A stretch of DNA of 64,000 nucleotides from assembly GCF_002871945.2 (NCBI RefSeq), contig NZ_CP126963.1, forward strand, positions 496,001 to 560,000, in the 5' to 3' direction. Source of the stretch: Gleimia hominis. Lineage in GTDB: Bacteria > Actinomycetota > Actinomycetes > Actinomycetales > Actinomycetaceae. Below, piece by piece: positions 26,316 to 37,059 of the stretch. Position numbers and translations under genes: made by a program. Position 1 is the first letter of the stretch. Every line of letters starts with the position of its first letter. The notes below the pieces were generated by a model. It did not search any database. It was not told the DNA's origin and worked only from the letters and a program-made list of their open reading frames with translations.

Positions 26316-28652
26316 ATGATGGAAGGTAAGGATCTCACGGCCGCTGAAACCGTGATTGATAACGGTAAGTTCGGTAAGCGCGTGATCCGTTTTGAAACGG
26401 GTTTGTTAGCCCGCCAGGCAGCTGGGTCTGCGATGGTGTACCTGGATGACGAGACCGCGATTTTGTCAGCTACCGCGGTGGGTAAGCATCCGCGCGATCA
26501 GTTCGACTTCTTCCCCCTCACTGTGGATGTGGAAGAGCGGGCTTACGCGGCCGGGAAGATTCCGGGTTCTTTTTTCCGGCGTGAGGGGCGGCCAGGTACG
26601 GATGCGATTCTGGCTTGCCGCTTGATTGACCGTCCGCTGCGCCCCGCGTTCGTGAAGGGCCTGCGGAACGAAGTGCAGGTTGTGGAAACCGTGATGGCGG
26701 TGAACCCCGACGATGCGTACGACGTGGTGGCGATTAACGCGGCGTCGATGTCTACGCAGATCGCGGGCCTACCGTTCTCCGGCCCGATCGGGGGCACGCG
26801 CTTGGCGCTGATTGATGGCCAGTGGGTTGCCTTCCCTCGCTACAGTGAGCTCGAACGGTCCACGTTCAACATTGTGGTAGCCGGCCGGATTGTGGATGGC
26901 GACGTGGCGATCATGATGGTTGAAGCCGGTGGTGGCGACGACATGATCAATGTGATGGAACGCGGTGGCACGCGCCCCACTGAGGACGTGGTGGCCGACG
27001 GGTTGGAAGCCGCGAAGCCGGTTATCCGCCAGCTGTGTGAAGCCCAGCTGGAGGTCGCGAAGACCGCGTCGAAGGAAACCGTGGAGTTTGAACTGTTCCT
27101 CGACTACACGGACGAACAGTACGCGGCTGTGGAACAGCACGTGAGGGCGGATTTGAAGGAAGCCCTCACGATTGCGGGTAAGCTCGAGCGGGAAGCGCGG
27201 ATCGAAGAGATTGAGCAGAAGCTGCTCGAAGACCTCGCGGAGGATTTTGAGGAGCAAGAAAAGGACCTTAAGGCTGCGTTCCGGTCGTTGGAGAAAACTT
27301 TGATGCGCGACCGGGTGCTGCGCGAAGGTAAGCGTATTGACGGGCGCGAGCCGAAGGAACTGCGCACCATTACGGCGGAAGTGGAGATGCTGCCCCGCGT
27401 TCATGGTTCCGCCTTGTTCCAGCGTGGGGAAACGCAGATTCTCGGGGTGACGACGCTGAATATGCTGCGGATGGAGCAGCAGGTGGATTCCCTGTCTCCG
27501 ATAACTTCGAAACGCTACATTCACCACTACAACTTCCCGCCTTACTCCACGGGCGAAACGGGCCGCGTAGGTAGCCCCAAGCGCCGCGAAATCGGACACG
27601 GCGCGTTAGCTGAACGCGCTCTCGTCCCGGTTTTGCCGTCGCGCGAAGAGTTCCCGTACGCCATCCGGCAAGTGTCGGAAGCACTGGGGTCGAACGGGTC
27701 CACGTCGATGGGTTCGGTGTGCGCGTCCACGCTGTCACTGCTGCAAGCCGGGGTGCCGTTGAAAGCTCCGGTTGCGGGGATTGCGATGGGCCTGATTACC
27801 GGTGAGGTAGACGGGCAGAAGAAGTCCGTGACTCTAACTGACATTCTGGGGATCGAAGATGGGTTCGGCGACATGGACTTCAAAGTCGCCGGCACTAAAG
27901 ACTTCATCACCGCGTTGCAGCTGGATACGAAACTAGACGGGATCGACTCCGACGTGCTGAAGTCCGCGCTCGCGCAGGCTCGCGACGCCCGGCTGAAAAT
28001 CTTGCGCCTCATGAACCAGGCGATTGACACGCCAGACGAAATGTCTCCATTTGCCCCGCGGATCATCACGGTGCAGGTGCCGGTGGATAAGATCGGGGAG
28101 GTCATTGGGCCCAAAGGTAAGATGATCAACCAGATTCAGGAGGACACGGGCGCGGACCTCACGATTGAGGATGACGGTACCGTGTACATCGGAGCGGAAA
28201 CTGGTGAGGCGGCAGAAGCCGCGCGCGACCTCGTGAACTCGATTGCGAACCCGCAGCTTCCTGAGGTTGGGGAGCGTTTTGTTGGAACGGTTGTGAAAAC
28301 CACGTCGTTCGGCGCGTTCGTCTCGCTCACCCCCGGCAAAGATGGGCTTTTGCACATCAGTCAGGTGCGCCGCCTCGTGGGTGGCAAGCGCATCGACTCC
28401 GTTGATGACGTGCTGCAGGTTGGGCAGCAGATCGAGGTGGAAATCGCTGAAATCGACCAGCGCGGTAAACTCTCGTTGCACGCGGTGTTGGACGAGGAAG
28501 CACTGGCGCAGGAAGCGCAGCAGAAAGAGAACCACGATTCGGAAGGCCATGGGGATAAACCCCGTCGCCGCCGCAACTCGGACCGGCCGCGCCGCCAGCG
28601 CACCCGGTCGCGCCGCCGCGGGGAGGACAACAACGACTCGGACGACGAGTAA
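26316..28652 (+). CDS. pnp: Polyribonucleotide nucleotidyltransferase (PNPase)
   Basis: Phosphorolytic 3'-5' exoribonuclease and core of RNA decay. The 778 residues comprise two RNase PH domains (first with [22 protein letters not shown]; second with [18 protein letters not shown] and [10 protein letters not shown]), a KH domain ([20 protein letters not shown]) and an S1 domain ([24 protein letters not shown]), ending in a very Arg-rich disordered tail ([20 protein letters not shown]). AAGGAG precedes two adjacent ATGs (26316, 26319). Confidence 0.97.
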   Translation: MMEGKDLTAAETVIDNGKFGKRVIRFETGLLARQAAGSAMVYLDDETAILSATAVGKHPRDQFDFFPLTVDVEERAYAAGKIPGSFFRREGRPGTDAILACRLIDRPLRPAFVKGLRNEVQVVETVMAVNPDDAYDVVAINAASMSTQIAGLPFSGPIGGTRLALIDGQWVAFPRYSELERSTFNIVVAGRIVDGDVAIMMVEAGGGDDMINVMERGGTRPTEDVVADGLEAAKPVIRQLCEAQLEVAKTASKETVEFELFLDYTDEQYAAVEQHVRADLKEALTIAGKLEREARIEEIEQKLLEDLAEDFEEQEKDLKAAFRSLEKTLMRDRVLREGKRIDGREPKELRTITAEVEMLPRVHGSALFQRGETQILGVTTLNMLRMEQQVDSLSPITSKRYIHHYNFPPYSTGETGRVGSPKRREIGHGALAERALVPVLPSREEFPYAIRQVSEALGSNGSTSMGSVCASTLSLLQAGVPLKAPVAGIAMGLITGEVDGQKKSVTLTDILGIEDGFGDMDFKVAGTKDFITALQLDTKLDGIDSDVLKSALAQARDARLKILRLMNQAIDTPDEMSPFAPRIITVQVPVDKIGEVIGPKGKMINQIQEDTGADLTIEDDGTVYIGAETGEAAEAARDLVNSIANPQLPEVGERFVGTVVKTTSFGAFVSLTPGKDGLLHISQVRRLVGGKRIDSVDDVLQVGQQIEVEIAEIDQRGKLSLHAVLDEEALAQEAQQKENHDSEGHGDKPRRRRNSDRPRRQRTRSRRRGEDNNDSDDE

Positions 28653-28765
28653 TCAGCGTCCCCTGCACGCAGGGAGTTGACTCCTGATTCGTGATCCAGC
28701 AAGTGCTGGTCCAGCGCGCTGGGTAACCCGGTGCGCAGTCGCGATCAGGTGACGAATAGCTGAGC

Positions 28766-28813
28766 ACAGGCGGGTGTGGGCACAGTCCACACCCGCCTGT
28801 TGTGTTGTTTTTT
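28766..28813 (+). terminator. Intrinsic terminator of pnp
   Basis: A 14-bp perfect stem ACAGGCGGGTGTGG / CCACACCCGCCTGT (28766-28779, 28787-28800), 7-base loop, followed by TGTGTTG and six T at 28808-28813. The promoter of the next gene begins inside this T-rich tail. Confidence 0.85.
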
Positions 28814-28824
28814 CTGCGGCAATG

Positions 28825-28840
28825 TAGACTAACCGTGATG
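28825..28840 (+). promoter_or_regulatory. Near-leaderless promoter of the M16 peptidase gene
   Basis: TAGACT at 28825-28830 lies 7 bases before ATG 28838 (and 4 before GTG 28835). No Shine-Dalgarno is present. Confidence 0.45.
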
Positions 28841-30163
28841 TCAGAAGATTTTATTGAACTCCCCTTAGTGGCGTCCACGGACTCGTTGGCGACAATGACG
28901 GTGATGGACGACGAAACCCAAATAAGGCGCAGCGTACTGCCCGGTGGGGCAACGGTGTTGACGCAGATGATCCCGGCGCAACGTTCCGTGTCTTTATCCG
29001 CGTGGTGCCCGGTTGGCTCGCGGCATGAGCCGGAACAGTACGCAGGCGCCACACATTTTTTGGAACACTTATTGTTTAAGGGCACGCGGTCGCGTTCAGC
29101 CCAGCAGATCGCGAATGCTTTCGACGCGGTTGGGGGCGAGTCGAACGCGGGCACCACAAAAGAGTTCACTTACTATTGGGCGCGGGTACTGCAAGAGGAT
29201 TTACCGATGGCAGTGTCCGTACTGGGCGACATGGTGACGTCGTCAGTGATTGACCCGGAAGAGTTTGAACGCGAACGCACAGTTATTCACGACGAGATCG
29301 CGATGGGTAACGACGATGGCGGATCCGTGGTGCATGAGAATTTTGCGCGTGCAGTGTTCGGCGCTAGCCCATTGGGTCGGCCCATCGGGGGCACGGTGGA
29401 AAGTGTGAATGCGGCGTCGCGGCAGGACGTGTGGCAGTACTACCAGGAGCGGTACACGTCGGAACGCATCGTGTTTGTAGCGGCCGGCGCGGTTGAACAC
29501 GACCAGTTGTGTGCGCTGGTGAACGCGGCGCTGCAGGACGGGGGATGGTCCACCGATCCGCAGCGCGTACCGACCCGGCCCACGGGCGTGGACACGCACA
29601 TTGATTACCAGGCACGCGAGCTGGTGCGCCGCAAGGAGGGGGAGCAGGCGCACGTGATTGTTGGTGGCCGCGGCCTGGCGTGTAATGACGACCGCCGTTC
29701 CGTCATGTCCGTGTTACTGGCGATTTTGGGTGGTTCCATGTCTTCGCGCCTGTTCCAGGAGGTGCGGGAGAAACGCGGGTTGGCGTATTCCACTTACGCA
29801 TTCGACTCTTCCTACGTGGACGCGGGCCTGTTTGGCTTGTACGCGGGGTGCGCGCCCGGGAACGTGGAAGCGGTTGAGGATTTGATGCGGTCGCAGCTTG
29901 AGGACTTAGCGGCGGCTGGGCCAACGGAAGAAGAGATGGTGCGCGTGCAAGGGCAGCTGCGCGGTGCGTTGGCGCTGGGGCTGGAGGATTCTTCTGCCCG
30001 CATGGTGCGCCTTGGTCGCGCCGAGTTGGTGCACGGCCGGTTCCGCCCGGTAGACCGCGTGTTGCGCCGTCTGCAAGAGGTGCAGCCCGGGCAGGTGAGT
30101 GAGTTAGCGCAGTACCTGTTAGAGCAGCCGTGGTGCCGCTCCCGGGTCCTGCCACCGCAGTGA
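28838..30163 (+). CDS. M16 family zinc metallopeptidase
   Basis: Insulinase/processing-peptidase type protease of 441 residues. The inverted zinc motif HFLEH (within GATHFLEHLLFKGT) and the downstream glutamate in ERTVIHDEIAMGND are both present, so the active site looks complete. The C-terminal half holds the R/Y region REKRGLAYSTYAF used in substrate binding. The pnp-M16 order is conserved in actinobacteria. Cytoplasmic, no signal peptide. Its substrate is unknown. Confidence 0.92.
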   Translation: MSEDFIELPLVASTDSLATMTVMDDETQIRRSVLPGGATVLTQMIPAQRSVSLSAWCPVGSRHEPEQYAGATHFLEHLLFKGTRSRSAQQIANAFDAVGGESNAGTTKEFTYYWARVLQEDLPMAVSVLGDMVTSSVIDPEEFERERTVIHDEIAMGNDDGGSVVHENFARAVFGASPLGRPIGGTVESVNAASRQDVWQYYQERYTSERIVFVAAGAVEHDQLCALVNAALQDGGWSTDPQRVPTRPTGVDTHIDYQARELVRRKEGEQAHVIVGGRGLACNDDRRSVMSVLLAILGGSMSSRLFQEVREKRGLAYSTYAFDSSYVDAGLFGLYAGCAPGNVEAVEDLMRSQLEDLAAAGPTEEEMVRVQGQLRGALALGLEDSSARMVRLGRAELVHGRFRPVDRVLRRLQEVQPGQVSELAQYLLEQPWCRSRVLPPQ

Positions 30164-30179
30164 CGGTTTAGGTAGATGG

Positions 30180-30785
30180 GTGGCGAGCATAGTTATGGGA
30201 AACGAAGTTAATGTAAAACTTGGCGCGCGACCCGACCGGGGGGTGCGCGCTGCACAACCGGGTGATGGTGCGTTCATGGCGCAGCTGCAAGCTCAGGGGA
30301 TGGCCCGTTCCCTGCAGCGGGGATTGGAGCAGGTGGCGGCGAAGCCCGAAATGTTCGATGTGCGTGCGATGACGCAGGTGTGGGAACAGTCGATTCGCGC
30401 TACTTCCCAGCCGGGCCAACGCATCTTGGTTGCCACGCATGAGGGAGAGGCCGTGGGGTTCGCTGCCGTGGCCTCAGGCGAAACCGTTAAGGGCGGCCAA
30501 GGTGAGGAAATTATTGCGTTTGAGGTCGCGGCTGAGCGGTTGGATGAGGGACACGCTGAGCGCCTCATGGCGGCGGTAACCGACCTGGCGCAAGAAGACG
30601 GGGCAACGCACGTGAGCATGTGGGTGGTGGCCGACGATGAGCCGCGCACCGAGTTTTTGGAATCGTGCGGTTTCGGCCCCTCCGGTGGGAAACGCACCCT
30701 CCAGATCGGAGTGGAAAAAGTGGGGCAGCACCTGTGGTGGGCTGGCCTCGAGAAAAAAGTTGAAAATAAACGCGAGACTCCGTAA
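30180..30785 (+). CDS. GNAT-family N-acetyltransferase-like protein
   Basis: The 201 residues show the acetyl-CoA-dependent GNAT layout in weak form: RILVATHEGEAVGFAAVASG (beta-4), HAERLMAAVTDLAQEDGATHVSMWV (pyrophosphate-loop helix region) and DEPRTEFLESCGFGPSGGKRTL (typical of beta-6 with the FLxxxGF motif). Start GTG 30180, or ATG 30195. It lies 16 bases after the M16 peptidase and may be cotranscribed. The substrate is unknown. Confidence 0.75.
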   Translation: MASIVMGNEVNVKLGARPDRGVRAAQPGDGAFMAQLQAQGMARSLQRGLEQVAAKPEMFDVRAMTQVWEQSIRATSQPGQRILVATHEGEAVGFAAVASGETVKGGQGEEIIAFEVAAERLDEGHAERLMAAVTDLAQEDGATHVSMWVVADDEPRTEFLESCGFGPSGGKRTLQIGVEKVGQHLWWAGLEKKVENKRETP

Positions 30786-30813
30786 ACGCCTCGAACATGG
30801 CACAATCGTAAAT

Positions 30814-32508
30814 ATGATGTCTTTACTTTCTGAGTTACCCGAACCCGGCCCGTTAAAACCCGACACGTTGCGAATCACCCCGCTGGGAGGCCTGGGGGAA
30901 ATCGGGCGGAACATGACGGTGTTCGAAATTAACTCAAAACTACTAATTGTCGACTGCGGCGTACTCTTTCCCGAAGAGCAGCAACCCGGCGTGGACCTGA
31001 TTTTGCCGGACTTCACTGCGATCGAAGACAGGTTAGACGACGTCGTGGGGATGCTCCTCACACACGGTCACGAAGACCACATCGGAGCGGTTCCCTACCT
31101 GCTGAAACTGCGGCCCGACATTCCGATTTACGGATCCGAACTCACGTTGGCGTTCGTGAAACCAAAACTGGATGAGCACCGGATCGCCAACCCGAACCTA
31201 AACGTGGTTGAGGACGGGCAGAAGGTAGACCTGGGGGAGTTCTCGTTTGAGGTCGTTGCCGTAACCCACTCCATCCCGGATGCGCTGGCGGGCATGATCC
31301 GCACCCGCGCGGGGAACGTGCTGATCACCGGTGACTTCAAGATGGACCAGTTGCCGTTAGATGGGCGCCTGACGGACCTGCGGGCATTCGCCCGGTTCGG
31401 GGAAGAAGGCGTGGACCTGTTCATGGTGGACTCCACGAACGCAGAAGTCCCCGGTTTCGTCACGCCTGAGCGTGAAATCGGCCCCGTGTTAAACCGCGTT
31501 GTCGCAGCGTCGACGGGGCAAATCGTGGTAGCCTCATTCGCTTCTCACGTGCACCGCGTGCAACAAGTGTTCGCGGCCGCGCAACTATCAGGACGCAAAG
31601 TTGCTCTCATTGGCCGGTCGATGGAACGCAATATGCGGATTGCACAGGAACTGGGGTACTTGGAAATCCCACAGGACGTTCTCGTGTCGCAGCGCGAGGC
31701 GGCGCAACTACCCGCGAACGAACGGTTGTACATGGCAACGGGGTCGCAAGGTGAGCCGATGGCGGCGCTCGCTCGGATTGCGAACGGGGAACATCGCACC
31801 GTGGAAGTGGGGGAAGGGGATACTGTGATTTTCGCTTCCTCGCTGATTCCCGGTAATGAGAACTCCGTCTACCGCGTCATCAACGGCCTTATGCGACTTG
31901 GAGCGCAGGTGGTACATCAGGCGAACGCAAAAGTACACGTGTCCGGACACGCGGCGGCCGGGGAACTACTCTACTGCTACAACATCGTGCAACCTCAGAA
32001 CGTTATGCCCATCCATGGGGAAGTGCGGCACCTGGTGGCGAATGGGGAATTGGCTGAAAAAACTGGGGTTGACCCGCGCGGCATAATCCTCGCGCAAGAC
32101 GGGGTCGCAGTAGACCTTGCTAATGGGCGCGCGCAAATTGCCGGGCTGCAACCTTGTGAATACGTTTACGTGGACGGAGACAGCATCGGGGAGATCTCAG
32201 AAGAAGAACTCCAAGACCGGCTTGTCCTCGGATCCGAAGGGTTCATCGCGATCTACGCGGTTGTGGACCTCGAAATGGAACGCATCATGTCTGGTCCCAC
32301 CGTGCGCGCAGTAGGGCTTGCCGAATCCCCACAAGTGTACGAACAAATCCAACCGGATCTAGAGGACGCGCTCGCAGCTGCTGTGGCTAAAAAAGGCGCC
32401 ACCGCGTACTCGTGTCAACAGGCGATGCGCCGCGTTATGGGCCGCTGGGCAGCGCGGAAACTGCGCCGCCGCCCCATGATCGTGCCGGTCGTGGTGGTAG
32501 AAGAATAG
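30814..32508 (+). CDS. rnj: Ribonuclease J
   Basis: Metallo-beta-lactamase/beta-CASP nuclease with endo- and 5'-3' exonuclease activity in RNA turnover. The zinc motif LLTHGHEDHIGAVPY, TGDFKMD, MVDSTNAEVPG and the beta-CASP motif HVSGHAAAGEL are all visible. From ATG 30814 the protein has 564 residues, the usual length; the reading frame is open further upstream but without protein-like character. CACAAT at 30801-30806 lies seven bases before the start, with no Shine-Dalgarno, so a leaderless mRNA is likely. Confidence 0.94.
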   Translation: MMSLLSELPEPGPLKPDTLRITPLGGLGEIGRNMTVFEINSKLLIVDCGVLFPEEQQPGVDLILPDFTAIEDRLDDVVGMLLTHGHEDHIGAVPYLLKLRPDIPIYGSELTLAFVKPKLDEHRIANPNLNVVEDGQKVDLGEFSFEVVAVTHSIPDALAGMIRTRAGNVLITGDFKMDQLPLDGRLTDLRAFARFGEEGVDLFMVDSTNAEVPGFVTPEREIGPVLNRVVAASTGQIVVASFASHVHRVQQVFAAAQLSGRKVALIGRSMERNMRIAQELGYLEIPQDVLVSQREAAQLPANERLYMATGSQGEPMAALARIANGEHRTVEVGEGDTVIFASSLIPGNENSVYRVINGLMRLGAQVVHQANAKVHVSGHAAAGELLYCYNIVQPQNVMPIHGEVRHLVANGELAEKTGVDPRGIILAQDGVAVDLANGRAQIAGLQPCEYVYVDGDSIGEISEEELQDRLVLGSEGFIAIYAVVDLEMERIMSGPTVRAVGLAESPQVYEQIQPDLEDALAAAVAKKGATAYSCQQAMRRVMGRWAARKLRRRPMIVPVVVVEE

Positions 32509-32567
32509 ACGGTAAAATCTACCCGTACTGACCATCACCCCCACGGGGGCCAACGGATAGGTGGACT

Positions 32568-35500
32568 GTGTCGAAACGACAACTGAGCCCTATAGACAAT
32601 GCTTTTTTGCGTGGCAAAGCGGTGCGGGTGCCGCAGTGGATTGCCACAGTACTGTATTTTGCAGCGCTGTGGTCGGCCCTGCTGCTAACCGGTGCGTTTG
32701 ACACGGTTCCGTTCAACTGGGTGACGCTAGCCCTGTTCCTACTTGGGCTTCCGAGCGTGTCCGGGTTGCATGTGACGGTGGGGCTTGCGGTACTTGCCTA
32801 CCTTGTCTCCACGCGTAAACGGGTGGGTTGGTGGGTGCTTCTGGGCATCCAACTGGTGAGCTTGCTGGGGATCGCGATGGCGATACTGATTGCGGTGGCC
32901 CCGCATTTGCTGGCCAGTAACACGGTTGAGAACTTGGATGCGAACGCCCTGTTTGAACTGCCGAGCGAGCTCGTGGTGTTCGTGATTTTGAAAGTCTTGT
33001 GTTCTACCGTGATCACCGCGTGGCTGCTGTGCATTCGCCGCGCTTTCCCGGGGCGGATCATGCCCGGTTCAATCATTGCAGCGCTAGTAGTGTTGGCGGT
33101 TGGATTCTTAACCGCGATCGCCACGGGGTCAATCCTGTGGACGCTCGCGGGGCGGCCCGAATCGGAGGGGAGTTCGAAACACTGGATTATCGGCACCGCG
33201 ATGGGGCGATATCTAACGCGACTTCTTACGGGCGAGCCCTCTGTTGGCGGTCCCCTTTGGATCCGGGTTGTGATCTCCACAATTATGGCGATCACGATTG
33301 TTGCTGCCCTATTTGTGTTCCTGAGGGGCCGGCGCATGCCGGGGCGCACAATGGCGGACGATTTGAAGGTCCGCGACCTGCTGGCCCGCTACGGCAGTGA
33401 CTCCCTGGGGTACTTCGCAACGCGCGCAGACCGTTCGATTGTGGAGTCAGCGGATGGGGAAGCGGTGGTTTCTTACGCGGTGGCACTGGGCGTGTCGATT
33501 GTGGGTGGGGACCCGATTGGGGCGCGGTCGTCATGGGCGGATGCGATTACGCGGTGGATGTCATTGTGCGCGCACTACGGGTGGGTGCCAGCCGCCATGT
33601 CCGTGTCAGAAGAGGGCGCGAAAGCATTTCGCGAAGCGGGTTTTCTTGTGCGCCTGATGGGCGATGAGGCGGTGATTCACACCCGTGACTTCTCGCTGTC
33701 TAAACCGAGTTCTAAACCGTTGCAGCAGGCGGTGCGCCGCGTGCAGCGCGCGGGCGTGCAGATTCACTCGGCCCCGCAGAGCGACATTTCCCCTGAGTTG
33801 AAAGAAAAGATCGCCCGCGCCGTACAGCAGTACCGGGTGGGCGATGAACGCGGCTTCACGATGGCGCTAGACCGGGTGGTGAGCCCGGAAGACCCCAGTA
33901 GCCGACTGGTTTGGGCAACCCGGCCAGATGGGATGATCGAGGCGGTGCTGTCGTTTGTTCCATTTGGCCACCACGGCTTGTCGCTGTCGCACATGCGCCG
34001 CTACCCGGGGGCCACGAACGGGGTGATGGAGGCCATGGTGGTGCACTTGCTGCGCGAATGCGCGGATGCGGGCATCACCCAGGTGTCGTTGAACTTCGCG
34101 ATGTTCAGAAAGTTCTTCGTCCAGGGCGAAGCTGTGGACGCGCGGGCGTTTGACCGGGCTCTGTATTCGATTATGCGGTTGGCGTCGCGATTCTGGCAGT
34201 TAGAAAGCCTGTACGAGTCGAATGCCCGCTACGCTCCCGAATGGGTGCCGCGCTACATGTGTTTACCCGGTATTGCGGAAGGCTCCCGGGTGGGTTTGGC
34301 CGCCGGCATGCTGGAAGGCTTCGTGCCGCACCTGGGGCGCAAACGCGTCGTCGAGTGGACTCCAACACGCGAATACTTGGACGCGGTGCACGAGATTGAA
34401 GCGACGAGTGTTGCGGATGTGGTTCCTTCCCAGCCTGAGGTGCAGTGTGTCCGCGCTGCAAAAGCCCAGTGGCTGGAAGAGCGCGGCATGGACCCGTACC
34501 CACCGAGTTTGCCGGTTCCCTCATCGGTAACTGCTGTGGAGCAGGCGCGAGTGCTGAAAGTGGACACGATTTCTGACGTTGAAACGCAGGCGGGTGGGCG
34601 AGTGCGGTACATCCGCGACCACGGGGGCATCGTGTTTGTGGTGCTCGAACAAGAGCGCGTGCAGATCCAAGCGGTTTTTGAACGTTCGAAAGCCAAATAC
34701 TTCGACCTGTTATTGGGCGTGCAGCGCGGGGACGTGATCCGCGTGGAGGGCTACGCGATGCGCACCCGCACCGGAGAGCTTTCAGTGAGCGTGCGCAAGT
34801 GGGCGATGGCGGCGAAAGCGATTCGGCCGGTACCTCACGTGGGGGATGTGATTGACCCCAGTCAGCGCGGGCGCGAGCGGGTGCGCTACCTGCTGGCTAA
34901 TCCGGATGCGGTCTACCTGTTGCAACTGCGTTCTAAAGCGGTGAAACGCATCCGCGAGTTCATGGCCGAGCAGGGGTATTGCGAAGTGGAAACCCCCATG
35001 CTGCACCCGGTGCAAGGTGGGGCGAACGCCCGCCCGTTTGTGACGCACATCAACGCGTATGACGCGGATGTGTTTATGCGGATCGCGCCCGAACTGTATT
35101 TGAAACGGCTTGCGGTAGCGGGGATGGGGGCCATCTATGAAATGGGCCGGTCATTTCGTAATGAGGGCGCGGATGCGACTCACAATCCGGAGTTCACGTC
35201 GCTTGAGGCCTACCGGGCGGGCGGGGACTACACGACGATGCGCACGCTCACGGAGCAACTGATTAAAGCAATGGCAACGGAAATGTTCGGAAAACCGGTG
35301 GCGCACCGGCCGGCCGACACCCCGGGAGTGGGGGAGCAGACCGCAGCTACGTTTGAGGGACACGAACTGCACGAGTTCGACCTGTCTAAACCCTGGCCCG
35401 TGGTGCGCGTGTACGACGCAGTTTCGCAAGCAGTGGGGCAGCGGATCGAGACGGATACGAGCGTGGAAACCCTCGTGGAACTGGCGAAACAGCATGAGGT

Positions 35501-35933
35501 TGAGCTGCCCCCGGTGCGTGACCACGCGAACCTCATTGGGGCACTGTACGACGACTTGGTGGAGGCACACACGGTCCACCCCACGTTCTACTGTGATTTC
35601 CCAGCTGAAACCTCACCGCTGACCCGGAAAGATACGCACAACCCGGCGTTAGCGCAGCGGTGGGATCTCGTGGCGTTCGGCATGGAGATTGGAACGGCGT
35701 ACACGGAACTGACGGACCCGCGGGATCAACGGGAACGGTTCACAATGCAGTCGCTCGCGGCAGCTGCGGGGGATCCGGAAGCGATGAGTATCGACGAAGC
35801 ATTCCTGTCTGACCTGGAGCTCGGACTTGTCCCGACCGGAGGTTTAGGCCTGGGCGTAGACCGCTTGTGCATGATGCTCACAGGAGTGAATATCCGCCCG
35901 CTCCTAACTTTCCCGTTCGTGAAACCAAAATAA
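32568..35933 (+). CDS. lysX: Bifunctional lysyl-phosphatidylglycerol synthase / lysyl-tRNA synthetase (LysX)
   Basis: Charges tRNA-Lys and transfers lysine to phosphatidylglycerol in the membrane, which gives resistance to cationic peptides. Residues 1-260 hold about six membrane helices, 270-560 the MprF-type transferase domain (DSLGYFATRADRS, FVPFGHHGLSLSHMRR, LNFAMFRKFF), followed by an OB-fold and class II LysRS (VETPMLHPVQGGANARPFVT, SFRNEGADATHNPEFTSLEA, GLGLGVDRLCMML). The 1121 residues match mycobacterial LysX. GTG start with AGGTGGA. Whether this is the only LysRS of the cell cannot be told here. Confidence 0.96.
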   Translation: MSKRQLSPIDNAFLRGKAVRVPQWIATVLYFAALWSALLLTGAFDTVPFNWVTLALFLLGLPSVSGLHVTVGLAVLAYLVSTRKRVGWWVLLGIQLVSLLGIAMAILIAVAPHLLASNTVENLDANALFELPSELVVFVILKVLCSTVITAWLLCIRRAFPGRIMPGSIIAALVVLAVGFLTAIATGSILWTLAGRPESEGSSKHWIIGTAMGRYLTRLLTGEPSVGGPLWIRVVISTIMAITIVAALFVFLRGRRMPGRTMADDLKVRDLLARYGSDSLGYFATRADRSIVESADGEAVVSYAVALGVSIVGGDPIGARSSWADAITRWMSLCAHYGWVPAAMSVSEEGAKAFREAGFLVRLMGDEAVIHTRDFSLSKPSSKPLQQAVRRVQRAGVQIHSAPQSDISPELKEKIARAVQQYRVGDERGFTMALDRVVSPEDPSSRLVWATRPDGMIEAVLSFVPFGHHGLSLSHMRRYPGATNGVMEAMVVHLLRECADAGITQVSLNFAMFRKFFVQGEAVDARAFDRALYSIMRLASRFWQLESLYESNARYAPEWVPRYMCLPGIAEGSRVGLAAGMLEGFVPHLGRKRVVEWTPTREYLDAVHEIEATSVADVVPSQPEVQCVRAAKAQWLEERGMDPYPPSLPVPSSVTAVEQARVLKVDTISDVETQAGGRVRYIRDHGGIVFVVLEQERVQIQAVFERSKAKYFDLLLGVQRGDVIRVEGYAMRTRTGELSVSVRKWAMAAKAIRPVPHVGDVIDPSQRGRERVRYLLANPDAVYLLQLRSKAVKRIREFMAEQGYCEVETPMLHPVQGGANARPFVTHINAYDADVFMRIAPELYLKRLAVAGMGAIYEMGRSFRNEGADATHNPEFTSLEAYRAGGDYTTMRTLTEQLIKAMATEMFGKPVAHRPADTPGVGEQTAATFEGHELHEFDLSKPWPVVRVYDAVSQAVGQRIETDTSVETLVELAKQHEVELPPVRDHANLIGALYDDLVEAHTVHPTFYCDFPAETSPLTRKDTHNPALAQRWDLVAFGMEIGTAYTELTDPRDQRERFTMQSLAAAAGDPEAMSIDEAFLSDLELGLVPTGGLGLGVDRLCMMLTGVNIRPLLTFPFVKPK

Positions 35934-36067
35934 CCTCAAGAACTATCTTTGCCGGCAGAAATAAACTCACGTGTGGAACGCAAAACGGGGGACTTGTTAA
36001 ACCGAGCATGGGGCGTAAAGATATAGTTCATAGGGACCTTGAATAGGAGTAGGGAACAGGAGCACAC

Positions 36068-37048
36068 GTGTCGCGATTTATTTCTACCCAGCCGATTCAT
36101 CTGAACCTGCCCACATCAATTCCAAAACTTCCCGAGCGCGGCGAGATTCTGCTCGCTAGCTCCATGTTGGCAGCTCCCGGCGGGGGGTTTTTAGGACTCG
36201 CCGCGGCCGGTGAACTCGGGGTCCATGCCGCCGCACTGTCCGTACTCGGATCCGGGCCGAACTCGTTCGTGGCGCGCCGCGTTCTGCGTCAGCGCAGCAT
36301 CGAAATCCTGACTGAAGAAATGATCGGTGACATCGGGGTTGCTATGCAACTGGTGGAAGAAGGCGGGTACACCACCACCGTGTTGTCGGTAGGCGTGGAA
36401 TCCGACCCGCCCTTAGCGATGTTCCACCAGGTGGAAGTGCAACCCGGCGACGTGGTGCTGGTACACGGCCTCACCATGACTAACTCCCAAGCCGCCAAAC
36501 AAATCGCCCGGTGGGCCGCGAACCTCGACGAAAGCATCACGGTTGTGCTGTGTCCCTCGCCCATGCTCGACCAGATCGATCCCGAAGTGTGGCCCATGCT
36601 CCTGCACCGGGCGGACTACCTTAGTTTGAACTTGCGCGAAGCCCGGATCCTCCCGGGACTGCTGGAACCAGGCGAAATCGGGTGGCAGGCCGTCGCCGAG
36701 CGGATGCGGCCCAACACCGTTGTGGTGCGGCGCATGGGGTCCATCGGGTGTGAATACCACCGCAACGGCGACGCCGCTTCACGCGTAGTGGTCCCCGCTT
36801 TTCACGTACCCGTTGCGGACACATCCGGGGTTGGGGACATCCACGTAGGGGCCATGTGCGGGGCGCTCGCAGTGGGACACGACGTGGGCGCCGCGGTACT
36901 CATTGCGAACGCAGCGGGCGCCGTAATGATCTCGCACGAGTACTCAATGCACATTCCTTCGCTGGACGACCTCATGGCATTCCTCGACTTTGACCCCACT
37001 GAACCGGCGTGCCTGGACACAGCCGAGGCCTCTAAGCGGGTAAATTAA
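36068..37048 (+). CDS. PfkB-family carbohydrate kinase
   Basis: Ribokinase-fold sugar kinase of 326 residues. It has the PfkB first signature region in altered form ([18 protein letters not shown]) and the second, catalytic one, [15 protein letters not shown], with the base Asp in DTSGVGD (the usual DTxGAGD with V for A). AGGAG precedes GTG 36068. The substrate is not clear: the sequence is closer to ribokinase/fructokinase-like members than to the tagatose-6-phosphate kinase at 60.5 kb. ftsK begins eight bases after its end. Confidence 0.85.
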   Translation: MSRFISTQPIHLNLPTSIPKLPERGEILLASSMLAAPGGGFLGLAAAGELGVHAAALSVLGSGPNSFVARRVLRQRSIEILTEEMIGDIGVAMQLVEEGGYTTTVLSVGVESDPPLAMFHQVEVQPGDVVLVHGLTMTNSQAAKQIARWAANLDESITVVLCPSPMLDQIDPEVWPMLLHRADYLSLNLREARILPGLLEPGEIGWQAVAERMRPNTVVVRRMGSIGCEYHRNGDAASRVVVPAFHVPVADTSGVGDIHVGAMCGALAVGHDVGAAVLIANAAGAVMISHEYSMHIPSLDDLMAFLDFDPTEPACLDTAEASKRVN

Positions 37049-37059
37049 CTTATACTATG
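37046..37059 (+). promoter_or_regulatory. Possible near-leaderless promoter of ftsK
   Basis: TAACTT (37046-37051), five bases, then ATG 37057. The -10 overlaps the stop codon of the PfkB gene. Weaker than the other sites. Confidence 0.35.

Noticed and set aside
35940..36029. Distant inverted repeat GAACTATCTTT / AAAGATATAGTTC before the PfkB gene
   Set aside because: The arms differ by a two-base gap and lie 66 bases apart, so chance is a sufficient explanation.
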